From positions 186,001 through 250,000 of the forward strand of contig NZ_JACWMX010000003.1 of the NCBI RefSeq assembly GCF_014773245.1: a DNA stretch of 64,000 nucleotides, read 5' to 3'. Source of the DNA: Mucilaginibacter glaciei (GTDB lineage Bacteria > Bacteroidota > Bacteroidia > Sphingobacteriales > Sphingobacteriaceae). Below are positions 55,243 through 64,000 of the stretch, piece after piece (within the stretch, counting starts at the first letter, position 1; every line of letters starts with the position of its first letter). The position numbers and the translations under genes are program-made. Under the pieces are notes generated by a model, which did no database searches, was not told the origin of the DNA, and was given only the letters and a program-made list of their open reading frames with translations.

Positions 55243-55611
55243 ATGGCTAATAAAAGAATTTTAGTTATTGAAGATGATAAAGACATAAGGGACACAGTTA
55301 CTTATGCCCTTGAGCAGGAGGGGTATGATGTAATATCGTCAGACAATGCCCGAATCTTAAAGTCACTTGATCAACATAATCCCGACCTTATATTATTGGA
55401 TAACTGGCTTACCGATTGGAAAAGCGACGCCAGCGGCCAGCAATTAAGCAAACAACTTAAATCAGACCCAAAAACCAGTCATATCCCGGTAGTTATTGTG
55501 TCAGCCGTGAGTAACATTGCCGAGATAGCAGAAGCGGGACAATCTGACGGCTACCTGAAGAAGCCATTTGATCTTGCCGACCTGTTCGAGGTGGTAAAGA
55601 AGCATCTGTAA
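55243..55611 (+). CDS. Single-domain response regulator
   Basis: 122 residues, only a receiver domain and no output domain. Acidic pair D11-D12, phospho-acceptor D53 (LILLDNWL), Ser in VIVSAVS and Lys107 in LKKPF, all present. It should act by protein contact (CheY/Spo0F-like), possibly downstream of a hybrid kinase; no kinase is adjacent. Ends at a strong terminator. Confidence 0.9.
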   Translation: MANKRILVIEDDKDIRDTVTYALEQEGYDVISSDNARILKSLDQHNPDLILLDNWLTDWKSDASGQQLSKQLKSDPKTSHIPVVIVSAVSNIAEIAEAGQSDGYLKKPFDLADLFEVVKKHL

Positions 55612-55637
55612 CAGGCCTGTTTTCAAAGAAATTTGAT

Positions 55638-55680
55638 AAAAGACGAAGTCCAACTCTAAATAGGTTGCGCTTCGTCTTTT
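55638..55680. terminator. Bidirectional terminator
   Basis: 11-base perfect arms AAAAGACGAAG (55638-55648) and CTTCGTCTTTT (55670-55680), ends for the response regulator (+) and the TonB receptor (-). Confidence 0.8.
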
Positions 55681-55710
55681 ATAATCATCCAATTTGGATG
55701 CCGGTAAAAC

Positions 55711-57891
55711 TTAAATCTTCATTCCCAAACCAATATTAAACGCGATGCCATCGGCAGGTAAAATGCCCGGCCCCGGGTACATGTTTATGCGGCGGGTAAA
55801 GTATTTGGCATTAAGCACATTGTTCAAATTAAAATTAACATGGTAAACTTTCAGGAAACGATAGTTACAAGCAAAATCAACTACATGATAGTCAGGTACT
55901 ACCCCTGTGGCACCGGTTACATTAGCTACGGTGTTATTAGCATCGCTAAAATTTTTGCTTACAAAACTTACCAGCAAACTTGTTGTAACATGATTGTTTA
56001 AGTACGTAAGCCCGGTGCGGTTAGTCCAATCGGGTGTGCCTTCAATTTTGTGGCCAACCAGGCTGGCGTTTACGCCTGCATTATTAATAGCACCGCTGGT
56101 ATACCGCCCATGTGTATAAGCCAAAGTATTAAACAAACGCAGGTCGCTGCCCGATGTTGGATTAAACGCACGGATAAGCGATAGTTCCGTATAAGCCTCA
56201 ATACCTTTTGCAACTGCGTTACCTATATTTGTTAAATACAAGTGATTTGCATTTGCGCCATCTTTAATGGTAAGTGTGCCGGGCCTGTTACCGTAATAAA
56301 CGTAAAAGGCATTTACATCAAAAGTTAAAAAGGTGTTGATATGCCCCCGGTAGCCCAGGTCAATGTCACAACCGCGGGTATCTTTAATGTTAGGATCAAC
56401 AATGGTTAACTGGTCGGCGGGGGTAACGGCGGCGTAAAGGTACGGTCGGTAAGCCTGCGAAATATTACCATATAATTGGCTGCTGTTATTCACCTGGTAT
56501 TGTAACCCGGTGCCAAATAGCGGGAATTTACGGGTAGCCTGATAATTTACCGGTACTGTACGGTTAACTATCACCCCTGTCAGATCCGTTTTGATCACCT
56601 CATACCGGGCACCCGGCGTAACAGAGAATTTAGGCGTTATCCGGAAAATGTTCTCTACAAAGGCCGCATAGTTAATGGTTTGCGCCCGCAGATCTATCCC
56701 ATAATCCTTAGTGAGCGTCAGGTCAAAATCGGTTGCGGTTGTGCCCAACCCTTTTTGCTTACGTTTGGTTACACCATTAGAAAACCTAACTCCTGCGCTC
56801 AGGGTACTTTTCAGTTCGCCCAGTTTATAACTGTGTAACAAGCGTGCTTCGGTAGCAATACTGTGGTAGTAATCACGGTCGACCTGGCGCGGGTTAAAGG
56901 TTTTAAGCGCTGTATTCAGTGTATCGTTTATATTTGATGGTGCGATGAATTGTACACTGTTACGCTGCCCGATGATCATGTTGGTGTTGATCTCCAGTTT
57001 GGTATCGTTGCTGAAATCATAGTTGAAGACAATAGCCGGGATGTTGATCACCGGGTTAAAGAAGTTCCTGAACCGGTTAGATTGCCTGCTGCTAACCGCG
57101 TATTGCGCATCTGTTAGCCCACCTGCAATTTGCTGCACATAGTCACTTCGCGAAAACTGGAACGCGATACTCCCTTTAGTGTTGAATTGATATTTAATGT
57201 TGGCATAATAGGCGTGGGAATTGAACGCAGCATCGGGCCGCCAGCCATCACCGCTGCGCGCGCTGAAGTAGGCATAATAGCTAACCTTGCCTACCTTACC
57301 GCCAATGGCATTGTAAGAGTTAAAAAATCGGTTAGACCCTGCCGATTGCTCGGTTTCAAATCCAAATGCCTTTGTGCTGTCGCCTTCTTTAATTTTGAAG
57401 TTGTACATGCCGCCAAACTGTGGGCCGAATTGTAAAGCCGACGAGCCGCGCAGTATCTGCACCTGCTCTATCGCCTGGAAAGGTATGTTGTAATGGTTCT
57501 CCGGGTAGCCAAAAGCATCTGAATTGGTTGCATATCCGTTTTGGCGCATATTGGTTTCTATGGAGCGGTGCATGTCGGTACCGCGGGTACCGATGTTGAT
57601 CTGTAAACCTGCACCGTCCATTTCCCAAACGTTGATGCCCGGCACTTGCGAAAAAAGGGTACGTGCTGTATTGCCAGCCAGGTTTGCTTTGCCGGGGTCG
57701 GTATAAATGATGTTGGTTTTTTTGCCTGCAAAAATATTGGTGCCAATTACATCGGGCAGGTGTTTGCTGCGCGATTCTTTAATAATGACACTATCCAGTT
57801 TTACGGTATCTTTTCTAATGGTTTGGGCTTGTATCTGTTGCGTGGCTGTTATCGTAATAGCAGCTATCAGCACGATATATAAATGTCTCAT
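55711..57891 (-). CDS. TonB-dependent receptor, FecA-like
   Basis: 726 residues. Signal peptide (MRHLYIVLIAAITITATQQI, then QAQ). Plug domain about 40-170 with the FecA-like pattern ANLAGNTARTLFSQVPGINV, GTRGTDMHRSIE, LRGSSALQFGPQFGG; a 22-strand-type barrel ends with YFTRRINMYPGPGILP and NIGLGMKI. No regulatory-like N-terminal extension, so it differs from the three other receptors here. Resembles receptors for ferric citrate or other iron complexes; the ligand is not proven. No siderophore genes nearby. A small membrane-anchored protein gene is upstream on the same strand, 91 bases away. Confidence 0.88.
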   Translation of the reverse strand: MRHLYIVLIAAITITATQQIQAQTIRKDTVKLDSVIIKESRSKHLPDVIGTNIFAGKKTNIIYTDPGKANLAGNTARTLFSQVPGINVWEMDGAGLQINIGTRGTDMHRSIETNMRQNGYATNSDAFGYPENHYNIPFQAIEQVQILRGSSALQFGPQFGGMYNFKIKEGDSTKAFGFETEQSAGSNRFFNSYNAIGGKVGKVSYYAYFSARSGDGWRPDAAFNSHAYYANIKYQFNTKGSIAFQFSRSDYVQQIAGGLTDAQYAVSSRQSNRFRNFFNPVINIPAIVFNYDFSNDTKLEINTNMIIGQRNSVQFIAPSNINDTLNTALKTFNPRQVDRDYYHSIATEARLLHSYKLGELKSTLSAGVRFSNGVTKRKQKGLGTTATDFDLTLTKDYGIDLRAQTINYAAFVENIFRITPKFSVTPGARYEVIKTDLTGVIVNRTVPVNYQATRKFPLFGTGLQYQVNNSSQLYGNISQAYRPYLYAAVTPADQLTIVDPNIKDTRGCDIDLGYRGHINTFLTFDVNAFYVYYGNRPGTLTIKDGANANHLYLTNIGNAVAKGIEAYTELSLIRAFNPTSGSDLRLFNTLAYTHGRYTSGAINNAGVNASLVGHKIEGTPDWTNRTGLTYLNNHVTTSLLVSFVSKNFSDANNTVANVTGATGVVPDYHVVDFACNYRFLKVYHVNFNLNNVLNAKYFTRRINMYPGPGILPADGIAFNIGLGMKI

Positions 57892-57982
57892 GTGAAATTT
57901 AATAATTTAGAAAAATAAGTTAAATACAATAGCGATTGCAAAGCCATAGGCCGTGCAGATAATTGTTCGCAATAAATAGGTA

Positions 57983-58534
57983 TTAACTTAAATATTCCGG
58001 GGGCTGGCCGTCAACAGGGATGTATTGTTCGGTGATACCAGTGGCCAGGGGTTTGACAACTAACGGCGGCAGATTAATAAACGAAAGGAACCGGTATTCG
58101 ATAACCGTATTGCGATAGTTATTATCTGCTCCACCTTTTTTAACCTGCGCGCTATTATCCTTATTATCCTGCGGGATATCGTTAATCTCTTTGGCGTAAA
58201 TGATGTTGCTTTTGATCAGCTTAGTTTTCTCATAGTTAAGTACGCACATTACATACAGCGTATCCTTAGTGAATTTAAGCTTCACGTAATTGTAGCACGC
58301 CTCCTTAAATTGAATCTGGCCATTCACGTTTTTATAGTCGCTCCACTCATTAATGCCAGGCAGGTTTTGCTTCACCTTGATCTCGATAAGCGCGTTAGGG
58401 TTATACAGGTCTTTGCTGATCAATTCGTTCATGAACCTGTCAGATCTGTCCAGCGCGTAGAGGTGCAGCAGCATATATCCACCCAAATTAAAAAAGTGAA
58501 TAATGAGTAAAACTATGGCTACGGCGCGTTTCAA
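57983..58534 (-). CDS. Hypothetical membrane-anchored protein upstream of the FecA-like receptor
   Basis: 183 residues. One N-terminal hydrophobic segment (MKRAVAIVLLIIHFFNLGGY, uncleaved or signal type) then a charged soluble domain with no known motif; Lys/Asn-rich middle (EINDIPQDNKDNSAQVKKGG). Same strand as the FecA-like gene and 91 bases upstream; likely same transcript. Function not recognised; may be an accessory of that receptor. Confidence 0.7.
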   Translation of the reverse strand: MKRAVAIVLLIIHFFNLGGYMLLHLYALDRSDRFMNELISKDLYNPNALIEIKVKQNLPGINEWSDYKNVNGQIQFKEACYNYVKLKFTKDTLYVMCVLNYEKTKLIKSNIIYAKEINDIPQDNKDNSAQVKKGGADNNYRNTVIEYRFLSFINLPPLVVKPLATGITEQYIPVDGQPPEYLS

Positions 58535-58722
58535 TAATAATGGTTCTAAACAATTGCAATGCTAATAAAAATCTCGCTTATCCCATCAAGAATTTTACAA
58601 TATGACCCGACAGCTGGATAGGCCTGGAAAACTATTTATTTATTTAATTTACATTTGTAAACCCCCTGCTAAAACGCGTGCGTTAATGGCTTGCGTATTT
58701 TTTTACCTATTTTTTATTACGA

Positions 58723-60141
58723 ATGCAAAGCAAAAAGCGAGTGCTGTTTTATTTAATAGACGGCGCTCACACCGAGGTATTACCTGAACTAATAGAACAG
58801 GGTTTATTACCTAATATAAAGCGAATTATAGATGAAGGGACGTACCGCAAGGCTACTACCTGTTTCCCGTCAACCACGGGGCCGGCTTACCTGCCATTTT
58901 TAACAGGGCACTTCCCTGGCACGATGGATATTACCGGCATCCGCTGGTTTGACAAAAAGGAGTTTAAGCGCACCCGGTTTAATAAGAATGCCATGCGCAG
59001 CTATTGCGGGCCTGAAGCCGCTTGGTTCAACAGCGATATGCCTGCTGATAAGCCAACGCTATTTGAGTTGATGGGCGAGTCATATAATCTGTATAACATG
59101 ATCACCCGTAACGTGCCCGATGAATATGATCTGGGTAAAAAGGGCAAGGGATGGATGTATACCCGCGCGCACTTTAAACTGCGCCATCATCCGGTAGATA
59201 TAGAGGGCCACCGCCGGATAATGGAACTGCTTAATACAGATAAGGATTTCGATTTCTTGTTCGCGGTGTTCCCGAGTGTGGATTGGGATTCGCATTACCA
59301 CCACATTCGCGATGAGCGTACAATAGAAGCTTATAAAATTGTAGATAACAGCTTGGGCGAAGTGCGTGCCAAACTGGAAGAAAAAGGCTGGTGGGATGAT
59401 ACCCTTTTTGTAATGACATCAGACCATGGCTTAACCCCAACTACCAAACACCTGGATCTGGGCGACTGGATGACCAATAACGGATTAAAATCTGTTTACT
59501 ACCCCGTGATATGGAAAAGTAACCCAAAATCGGCGGTCATGATATCGGGTAACTCCTTTGGGAGTATTCATTTACTCAACCATAATGGTGATGAAGTTTT
59601 ACGTGAGCAGGGCATTCTGAATGCTATGGGAAACGATAAGCTGGAACTGCTGATAATGGAAGATGCTGTAGATTTTGCTATCTATCGTGGCAATGAAGAG
59701 CAAACTTTCATAGTTCATAATAAAAACGGAAAAGCGAAGATCTCTGTTTTAGACGATGTGTTCACATATGAGCCGCTCACTGCCGATGTTTTAAAATATG
59801 GTGGAAAAATAACCGCCACCGGCCACAGGGCTATTTTAGAATCTACATTTGATACCGATTACCCTGACGCTGTTTTCCAGATCTACCAATTGTTTCAAAG
59901 CCGCCGTGCAGGTGATATTGTAATTAGTGCAGCCGTGGGTCATGACCTGCGCAAGTTTTGGGAATATCCTGAGCATGTCGGCTCTCATGGGTCCTTGCAT
60001 AAGCATCATATTCATGTTCCCCTCATCTATAACCAAAAGGGTTGGGCAGACCACGCCGCACGTACAGCAGACCTATTCAACACCATTCTTAAGTGGAAAG
60101 GAATTACCCCAAAATCGTCAGAAGGTGAGGCTTTGAATTAA
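58723..60141 (+). CDS. Alkaline-phosphatase-superfamily phosphodiesterase / nucleotide pyrophosphatase-like
   Basis: 472 residues, two-zinc fold. Metal ligand D13 in LFYLIDGAH, nucleophile position Thr52 in PSTTGPAY (aligning with the PTKTFPN region of NPPs), DWDSHYHHIRD (Asp and His ligands), TSDHGLTPT (Asp-His ligands) and HDLRKFWEYPEHVGSHGSL (His ligand). It starts with MQSKKRVLFY and has no signal peptide, so it is cytoplasmic or the start is mis-set; most relatives are secreted, an odd point. Substrate (phosphodiester, lipid head group or nucleotide) is unknown. Next to a GDPD/PI-PLC-like gene. Confidence 0.85.
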   Translation: MQSKKRVLFYLIDGAHTEVLPELIEQGLLPNIKRIIDEGTYRKATTCFPSTTGPAYLPFLTGHFPGTMDITGIRWFDKKEFKRTRFNKNAMRSYCGPEAAWFNSDMPADKPTLFELMGESYNLYNMITRNVPDEYDLGKKGKGWMYTRAHFKLRHHPVDIEGHRRIMELLNTDKDFDFLFAVFPSVDWDSHYHHIRDERTIEAYKIVDNSLGEVRAKLEEKGWWDDTLFVMTSDHGLTPTTKHLDLGDWMTNNGLKSVYYPVIWKSNPKSAVMISGNSFGSIHLLNHNGDEVLREQGILNAMGNDKLELLIMEDAVDFAIYRGNEEQTFIVHNKNGKAKISVLDDVFTYEPLTADVLKYGGKITATGHRAILESTFDTDYPDAVFQIYQLFQSRRAGDIVISAAVGHDLRKFWEYPEHVGSHGSLHKHHIHVPLIYNQKGWADHAARTADLFNTILKWKGITPKSSEGEALN

Positions 60142-60232
60142 GTATTTACGAACTACAGCTTTGTAAAGATTAGAATACAATTAAAATATGACAATTTAAT
60201 GTTATTTTAATCTGGGTGTAATTTTTTTAAGT

Positions 60233-60240
60233 TAGATTTG
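60233..60240 (+). promoter_or_regulatory. Candidate -7 element for the GDPD-like gene
   Basis: TAGATTTG, perfect TAnnTTTG, 39 bases before the ATG at 60280. Confidence 0.4.
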
Positions 60241-60279
60241 GTTACCTGATCGATCAAACTATTTAAACTCACCCCAAGA

Positions 60280-61089
60280 ATGGTAAAGTCTGCAAAGTGG
60301 TATATTTTAACGCTAACATTTTTAATGTTAGGCTTAGTTAATGCAAATGCTCAGGATGTTTTAACCAGTGCGTTCGCCCATAACGATTACAAGCATAAGC
60401 GCCCCTTGTATGATGCCCTTAATTATGGTATCGGCAATATCGAGGCTGATATCTTTCTGCATAAGGGTAACCTTACGGTAGCTCACTTCCTGCCGTATTT
60501 TCGTAAGGGTAAAACATTAGATAATTTATATCTCCAACCTTTATTCAACAGGTTTGCTGTTCAGGAGAGTATTTACGAGGGTTACACCAAACCTGTAATC
60601 CTGATGATTGATATTAAAACCGACGCTAATAAAACCTATTTAAAACTTGCCGAAGAACTGGATAAGTACAAAACTATTTTAACCAGTTATGATAATGGTG
60701 TAATTACAGAGCGGGCCGTTACTGTGATCATATCTGGCCATAAACCTTATGAGCTCATGGCCAGAGAAGGTGTACGTTACGCTTTTATAGATGATGATCT
60801 TAAGAAGTCGCAATCGGGTAATTTTATCAGCGATCTATGTTTAATGGCCAGCGCTAAGTATTCCAAGATCCTGAATTGGAATGGTAAGAAACCAATTACA
60901 ACTATTCAAAAAGAAAAACTTTGTAATTTTGTTAACAATGCGCACATTGCAGGCGAAAAGGTGAGGCTTTGGGCCATCCCTCAAAAACCGGCAGTTTGGG
61001 CAACATTAAGGGCTTGCGGGGTTGATCTGATCAACTCTGATAACCTGGCAGGGATGAAAAAATTCTTCGCTGCAGAAGTTACCAGATAA
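60280..61089 (+). CDS. Secreted phosphodiesterase of the GDPD/PI-PLC-like superfamily
   Basis: 269 residues. Signal peptide MVKSAKWYILTLTFLMLGLV then NANAQ. TIM-barrel-type phosphodiesterase start: AFAHNDYKHKRPLYDALNYG (first catalytic-type His, Asn), then NIEADIFLHKGNLTVAH (Glu, Asp ligands and second His), and later IMLDIKT-like ILMIDIKTDANKT and VRLWAIPQKPAVW. Fits the glycerophosphodiester phosphodiesterase / phosphatidylinositol phospholipase C-like branch. Periplasmic or envelope lipid hydrolase is inferred. 44 bases before the flippase-like gene, probably cotranscribed. Confidence 0.82.
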   Translation: MVKSAKWYILTLTFLMLGLVNANAQDVLTSAFAHNDYKHKRPLYDALNYGIGNIEADIFLHKGNLTVAHFLPYFRKGKTLDNLYLQPLFNRFAVQESIYEGYTKPVILMIDIKTDANKTYLKLAEELDKYKTILTSYDNGVITERAVTVIISGHKPYELMAREGVRYAFIDDDLKKSQSGNFISDLCLMASAKYSKILNWNGKKPITTIQKEKLCNFVNNAHIAGEKVRLWAIPQKPAVWATLRACGVDLINSDNLAGMKKFFAAEVTR

Positions 61090-61133
61090 AACGTGCACTG
61101 CCGGTAGTAATTAAGTTTCTACCAATAGTGTAA

Positions 61134-62234
61134 ATGATAGCGTCTCCCGAACAAACGGCCGTAGCGGAACAAAAACAGGAAGTACAAAAAGTGTTTAACA
61201 AAAACATCATTATAAAAGGTGTTTTTTGGTTTGCACTTATCACGGTGATAACCATAGCCGGCATTTTCTTTTACACTAATACCGGCAGTACGCTCAACGC
61301 CTTATCCCACATTTCCTATAAATACATTGTCGTTTGCTTTGTAATGCTTGCCGCCGATTTAACGATGGGTGGCTGGCGTAACCATATCTACATTCGCAAG
61401 TTAAACCCCGAGGTATCTGCCTGGGTAAGTTTCAGGGCCAATGTAGCTAATATGTTTATGGGGGCGGTTACGCCTGCACATGGTGGCGCAGGGCCTGCAC
61501 AAATTTATGTTTACACCAGCGCAGGAGTAACCTTTATAGATTCATTCGCCATTAATTTAATTAATCTTGGTGCTACCTTAATATTTATGCCATTGGCCGG
61601 CTTTGTAGCTATTATGATGATGGATACAACAGCTATCAGCGGTATCATTCCTGCTATGCTGCGCTATGGCTTCACTTTTTTCCTGATGTTTTTGCTGGCT
61701 TTTTTGCTGGCGTTCTGGAAACCGGTTTGGGTGGGTATCATCATCCGTAAAATTGCGGGTGGCCTGTCAAAACTTTTCCCTGATCGTAAAGCCAAACTCA
61801 CCAAATGGGCCGATACGTCTTATGCCGGTATCCATAAATATCAGCAAACCTGCAGCGTGATCTTAAAACAAAACCCGTCGCTGTTTCCAACAAGTTTATT
61901 GATCACCACAATGCTTTACCTTAACAAATATTGCCTGCAATATGTGATTTTATTAGGGCTGGGTGTAAACGCCAGTTTAGTGCAGGTAATATCTATCCAG
62001 GTGCTTATTCAGTTTATGATCTACTTTGCGCCGAGCCCCGGCGGCAGCGGCTTCGCCGAGGTAGGGATTTCGGTATTGTTCGGCAAAATAGTGCCGTATG
62101 CACTGCTACCTGTGTTTACATTGCTGCAACGCTCATTTCTGCTGTTTTTCCCAGCTATGATAGGTGCTTATGTAGTTATAAATCTGTTACGTAAAGATTC
62201 AATGAAGAAAACTAAACGCGCCGTTGTTAAGTAA
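61134..62234 (+). CDS. Flippase-like (LPG synthase TM / YbhN) membrane protein
   Basis: 366 residues with eight hydrophobic segments (about 29-47, 59-77, 133-175, 185-203, 245-340). Family motifs: FRANVANMFMGAVTPAHGGAGPAQ (the conserved Gly/Pro-rich loop, here split: FRANVANMFMG and AVTPAHGGAGPAQ), YFAPSPGGSGFAEVG. This is the transmembrane module of bifunctional lysyl-phosphatidylglycerol synthase MprF or of the YbhN/AglD flippase-like group; the soluble aminoacyl domain is absent. Presumed lipid transporter; substrate unknown. Its stop overlaps the convergent histidine kinase by 8 bases. Confidence 0.85.
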   Translation: MIASPEQTAVAEQKQEVQKVFNKNIIIKGVFWFALITVITIAGIFFYTNTGSTLNALSHISYKYIVVCFVMLAADLTMGGWRNHIYIRKLNPEVSAWVSFRANVANMFMGAVTPAHGGAGPAQIYVYTSAGVTFIDSFAINLINLGATLIFMPLAGFVAIMMMDTTAISGIIPAMLRYGFTFFLMFLLAFLLAFWKPVWVGIIIRKIAGGLSKLFPDRKAKLTKWADTSYAGIHKYQQTCSVILKQNPSLFPTSLLITTMLYLNKYCLQYVILLGLGVNASLVQVISIQVLIQFMIYFAPSPGGSGFAEVGISVLFGKIVPYALLPVFTLLQRSFLLFFPAMIGAYVVINLLRKDSMKKTKRAVVK

Positions 62235-63236
62235 GTATCAGCGTTATCTGGATAGTGAATTTGTCGGCCGTGGCATCTGCATGAAAATCGTGCTGCTCAT
62301 GATAAGTGTCTGTTAAACGTTTACGGATAGTGTTCAGGTCTACGCCCCCCGGTTCGCCATTTTGCTTTTTAAATATACTGTTGCTGCTGTAAATGATTAA
62401 TTGGTTAGCCATTTGGGTAACCTTTCAACATAAGCATTTTCATGGAGGCCCAACCCCGAATGTTTGAAGGCATTCTCCAAAAGGGGTATCAATATCATGG
62501 GTTCTACCCGGCGGTTTTCGTCCTGCACATCAAATTCAATTTTTAAATTAAGCTTCCCTTTTTGTTGCAGCTTAAATAATTCCACATAGGTGTTCAGTGC
62601 GGTCTCTTCTTGCTTCAGGGTAACGCACTCGTTGCATTCATGAAGCAGGTAACGCAGTATGGAGGATAGCTTGAACAGGTAGTCGGGCCCCTGTTCAGAC
62701 CGGCTCAGCGAGAGCGTGTAAATATTATTAACGGTATTCAGTAAAAAATGAGGCGACATTTGCGCCTTTAAAAAACTTAGCTGGTTTTGCAGTTTGATAC
62801 GGTCTTCTTCATCTTTTTTCAATATTCGCCCGTAATTGGTGGCGGCTAAACGGGCTACAATGGCAAACGCCGCAACGGCGGCCTCAACCAATATGGCCAG
62901 CCCCAGGGTAACATGGTGCGGGTTGGTGCCCAGCCCGAAAAAGCGGGTCGAAGCAAATTCATGTTCTATCCAGATGCGAACGGGGGTGATCAGGCAAAAC
63001 AAAAGCAGTAGGGCCGCGCCCGCCAGTTCGAATTTGCGTTTTTCGATAAAAAGCGGCGTGATTACACTGTAACAAATATAAAAATCTATCAGGTGGCAAA
63101 TAAACAGCAGTACTATGCGGTTAAGCGCGGCGGGTACATCGGCACTGTAAATGGAAATAAACAGGATAACTGAAAATAATACAAACCAAAAAGCTAACTG
63201 GAGTATTACAGCAAAGGACTTAAAAGCAGTGGTCAT
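62227..63236 (-). pseudogene. LytS-type sensor histidine kinase with a frameshift
   Basis: The front part (63236 to 62397) has five or six membrane helices, then the His_kinase domain with the phospho-acceptor His in QMSPHFLLNTVNN, the PMILIPLLENAFKH N-box; it stops early at ENAYVERLPKWLTN. The missing ATPase C-terminus continues in another frame (62412 to 62227: QLIIYSSNSIFKK and GGVDLNTIRKRLTDTY). One added base in the 62423-62425 T run (AAA on the minus strand) would restore EKVTQMANQLII. So it is either a true frameshift pseudogene or a homopolymer sequencing error. The ATPase G-box reads GGVDLNTIRKRL instead of GGxGLxNxxxRL, which favours real decay. No LytTR response regulator is adjacent. 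Confidence 0.8.
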
Positions 63237-63539
63237 ACAGTTGAATTGTAATAGGGGATTTACGGATTCAGGACTACACCAATATTACAAAAAACATTGA
63301 AGATGAACAATTTATTGAGGGGACAAAACTGCGACTAAACTTTCTCAAGATTTTTAATTTGTATCCGAGCATTAAACTTTTTTACCTCTATTTGTTAATA
63401 CGCTATCAAATCATGAGTATACCCTTAAACGTAATTATAACAGGCACTAAATCGAAACCCTCTTCCTTTCCGTTAGTTAGTCATAAAATCATATTCAACT
63501 CTCATATACTTAATTAATTAGAAGTTCTATTTTTACTTT
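63237..63539. other. Divergent region, no gene seen
   Basis: 303 AT-rich bases between the kinase start (63236) and the PAS gene. Nothing recognised except a TATTTTTA box (63528-63535) just before the PAS gene, a near-match to TAnnTTTG. Confidence 0.4.
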
Positions 63540-64000
63540 ATGAAGCGTTTTCGGCAAATAACTGGTTTTTTAGCCAATTCATCGGTTTTCTACACCATTG
63601 CAATCAACCTGGATAGCAAGTATGTGTTTGTTAGTAATAATTACAACCGCAATTTTGATCAGTCAAATGGTTCGCTATTAGGTAAGAACTTTTCGGTAAC
63701 CCTGCATCCCGATGATATTCGCATTTGTGCAGAAGTCGGCATGAAGTGCTTAGCACAACCGGGGGAGCTTTTTCCGGCAACTTTGCGTAAGCATGACGGT
63801 AAAGGAGGGTTTGTTGTAACACAGTGGGAAATGAGCGCTTATTGCGATATTTCCGAACAGCCGGCGGGAATTTTTTGTATCGGTTATAACATTACTGAGT
63901 ATATAGATACGCAGATAAAGTTGGAAGATGCAACTTTAGAGATAGTTGGTAAAAACGACCAGTTAAATGAAATTGGTTTTATCCAATCGCACGTTGTTCG
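63540..64000 (+). CDS. PAS-domain sensor histidine kinase (N-terminal part only)
   Basis: 153 residues visible, cut by the window end. A PAS-type sensory domain: VFYTIAINLDSKYVFVSNNY, then LLGKNFSVTLHPDDIRI, FPATLRKHDGKGG, and SAYCDISEQPAGIFCIGYNI with the PAC-like ending; followed by a helix leading into IGFIQSHVVR, the beginning of a HisKA dimerisation box (His in the SHxxR position). No transmembrane segment, so cytoplasmic sensor. The ATG at 63540 is the only start; it is divergent from the broken kinase. Confidence 0.75.
   Translation, partial: MKRFRQITGFLANSSVFYTIAINLDSKYVFVSNNYNRNFDQSNGSLLGKNFSVTLHPDDIRICAEVGMKCLAQPGELFPATLRKHDGKGGFVVTQWEMSAYCDISEQPAGIFCIGYNITEYIDTQIKLEDATLEIVGKNDQLNEIGFIQSHVV

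Noticed and set aside
62227..62412. 61-codon frame as an independent small gene
   Set aside because: It encodes the C-terminal ATPase part of the adjacent histidine kinase and is best explained by a frameshift.

Overview
The window reads as a chromosomal segment of a Bacteroidota bacterium, most likely family Sphingobacteriaceae (Mucilaginibacter/Pedobacter-like; the genus is a guess). Evidence: several large TonB-dependent receptors of the regulatory-domain/plug/barrel type, a LeuRS with the long Bacteroidota-style leucine-specific domain, gliding-phylum style promoters (TAnnTTTG -7 elements instead of sigma70 boxes), mostly no Shine-Dalgarno sequences, and many small intergenic palindromes. 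No rRNA, tRNA, CRISPR array, transposase, integrase or prophage gene was found. Content is largely housekeeping, with accessory patches.

Layout. 1-3.1 kb: overlapping minus-strand operon lpxK - purine nucleoside phosphorylase - putative porin. 3.2-5.2 kb: DUF433/DUF5615 toxin-antitoxin pair, a beta-lactamase-fold serine hydrolase, a VOC-family protein. 5.3-13.7 kb: TonB receptor, GTPase EngB, UbiA-type prenyltransferase overlapping a Crp/Fnr regulator, a striking tandem 177-bp structured repeat with a Crp/Fnr-like palindrome, an NAD-dependent epimerase, and an M3 oligoendopeptidase. 13.8-24.9 kb: two TonB receptors, leuS, small DUF1634 and KTSC proteins, an alpha/beta hydrolase, DinB. 25-31 kb: DUF885 lipoprotein, DUF5808, FtsB/DivIC-like protein, DEAD-box helicase, an unknown protein, lspA, hicAB. 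31.2-43.8 kb: enolase, an ABC-2 exporter, a macroglobulin-like protein with a TonB plug-like domain, TPR lipoprotein, carA with a possible attenuator, panB, lipocalin-like protein, RluA-type pseudouridine synthase, Ldh-family reductase. 43.9-53 kb: lipoprotein, purN, four-helix-bundle protein, purH, then the rod-shape operon mreB-mreC-mreD-pbp2-rodA. 53-64 kb: coiled-coil protein, tdk, ABM monooxygenase, response regulator, FecA-like receptor, a phosphodiesterase / GDPD-like / flippase-like group, a frameshifted LytS-type histidine kinase, and the start of a PAS sensor kinase.

How the genes fit together: envelope building is the strongest theme (LpxK for lipid A; MreBCD-PBP2-RodA for lateral wall growth; FtsB-like for division; LspA for lipoproteins; four TonB receptors and a porin for uptake). 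Purine and pyrimidine metabolism is represented by PNP, PurN, PurH, CarA and Tdk. I did not find one clear, complete new defence or biosynthetic system. The best leads are the tandem multi-hairpin repeat next to a candidate Crp/Fnr operator (10.5-10.8 kb), the hairpin between mreB and mreC, the inverted-repeat-flanked four-helix gene before purH, the LeuRS insertion, and the possible lipid-handling gene group at 58.7-62.2 kb.
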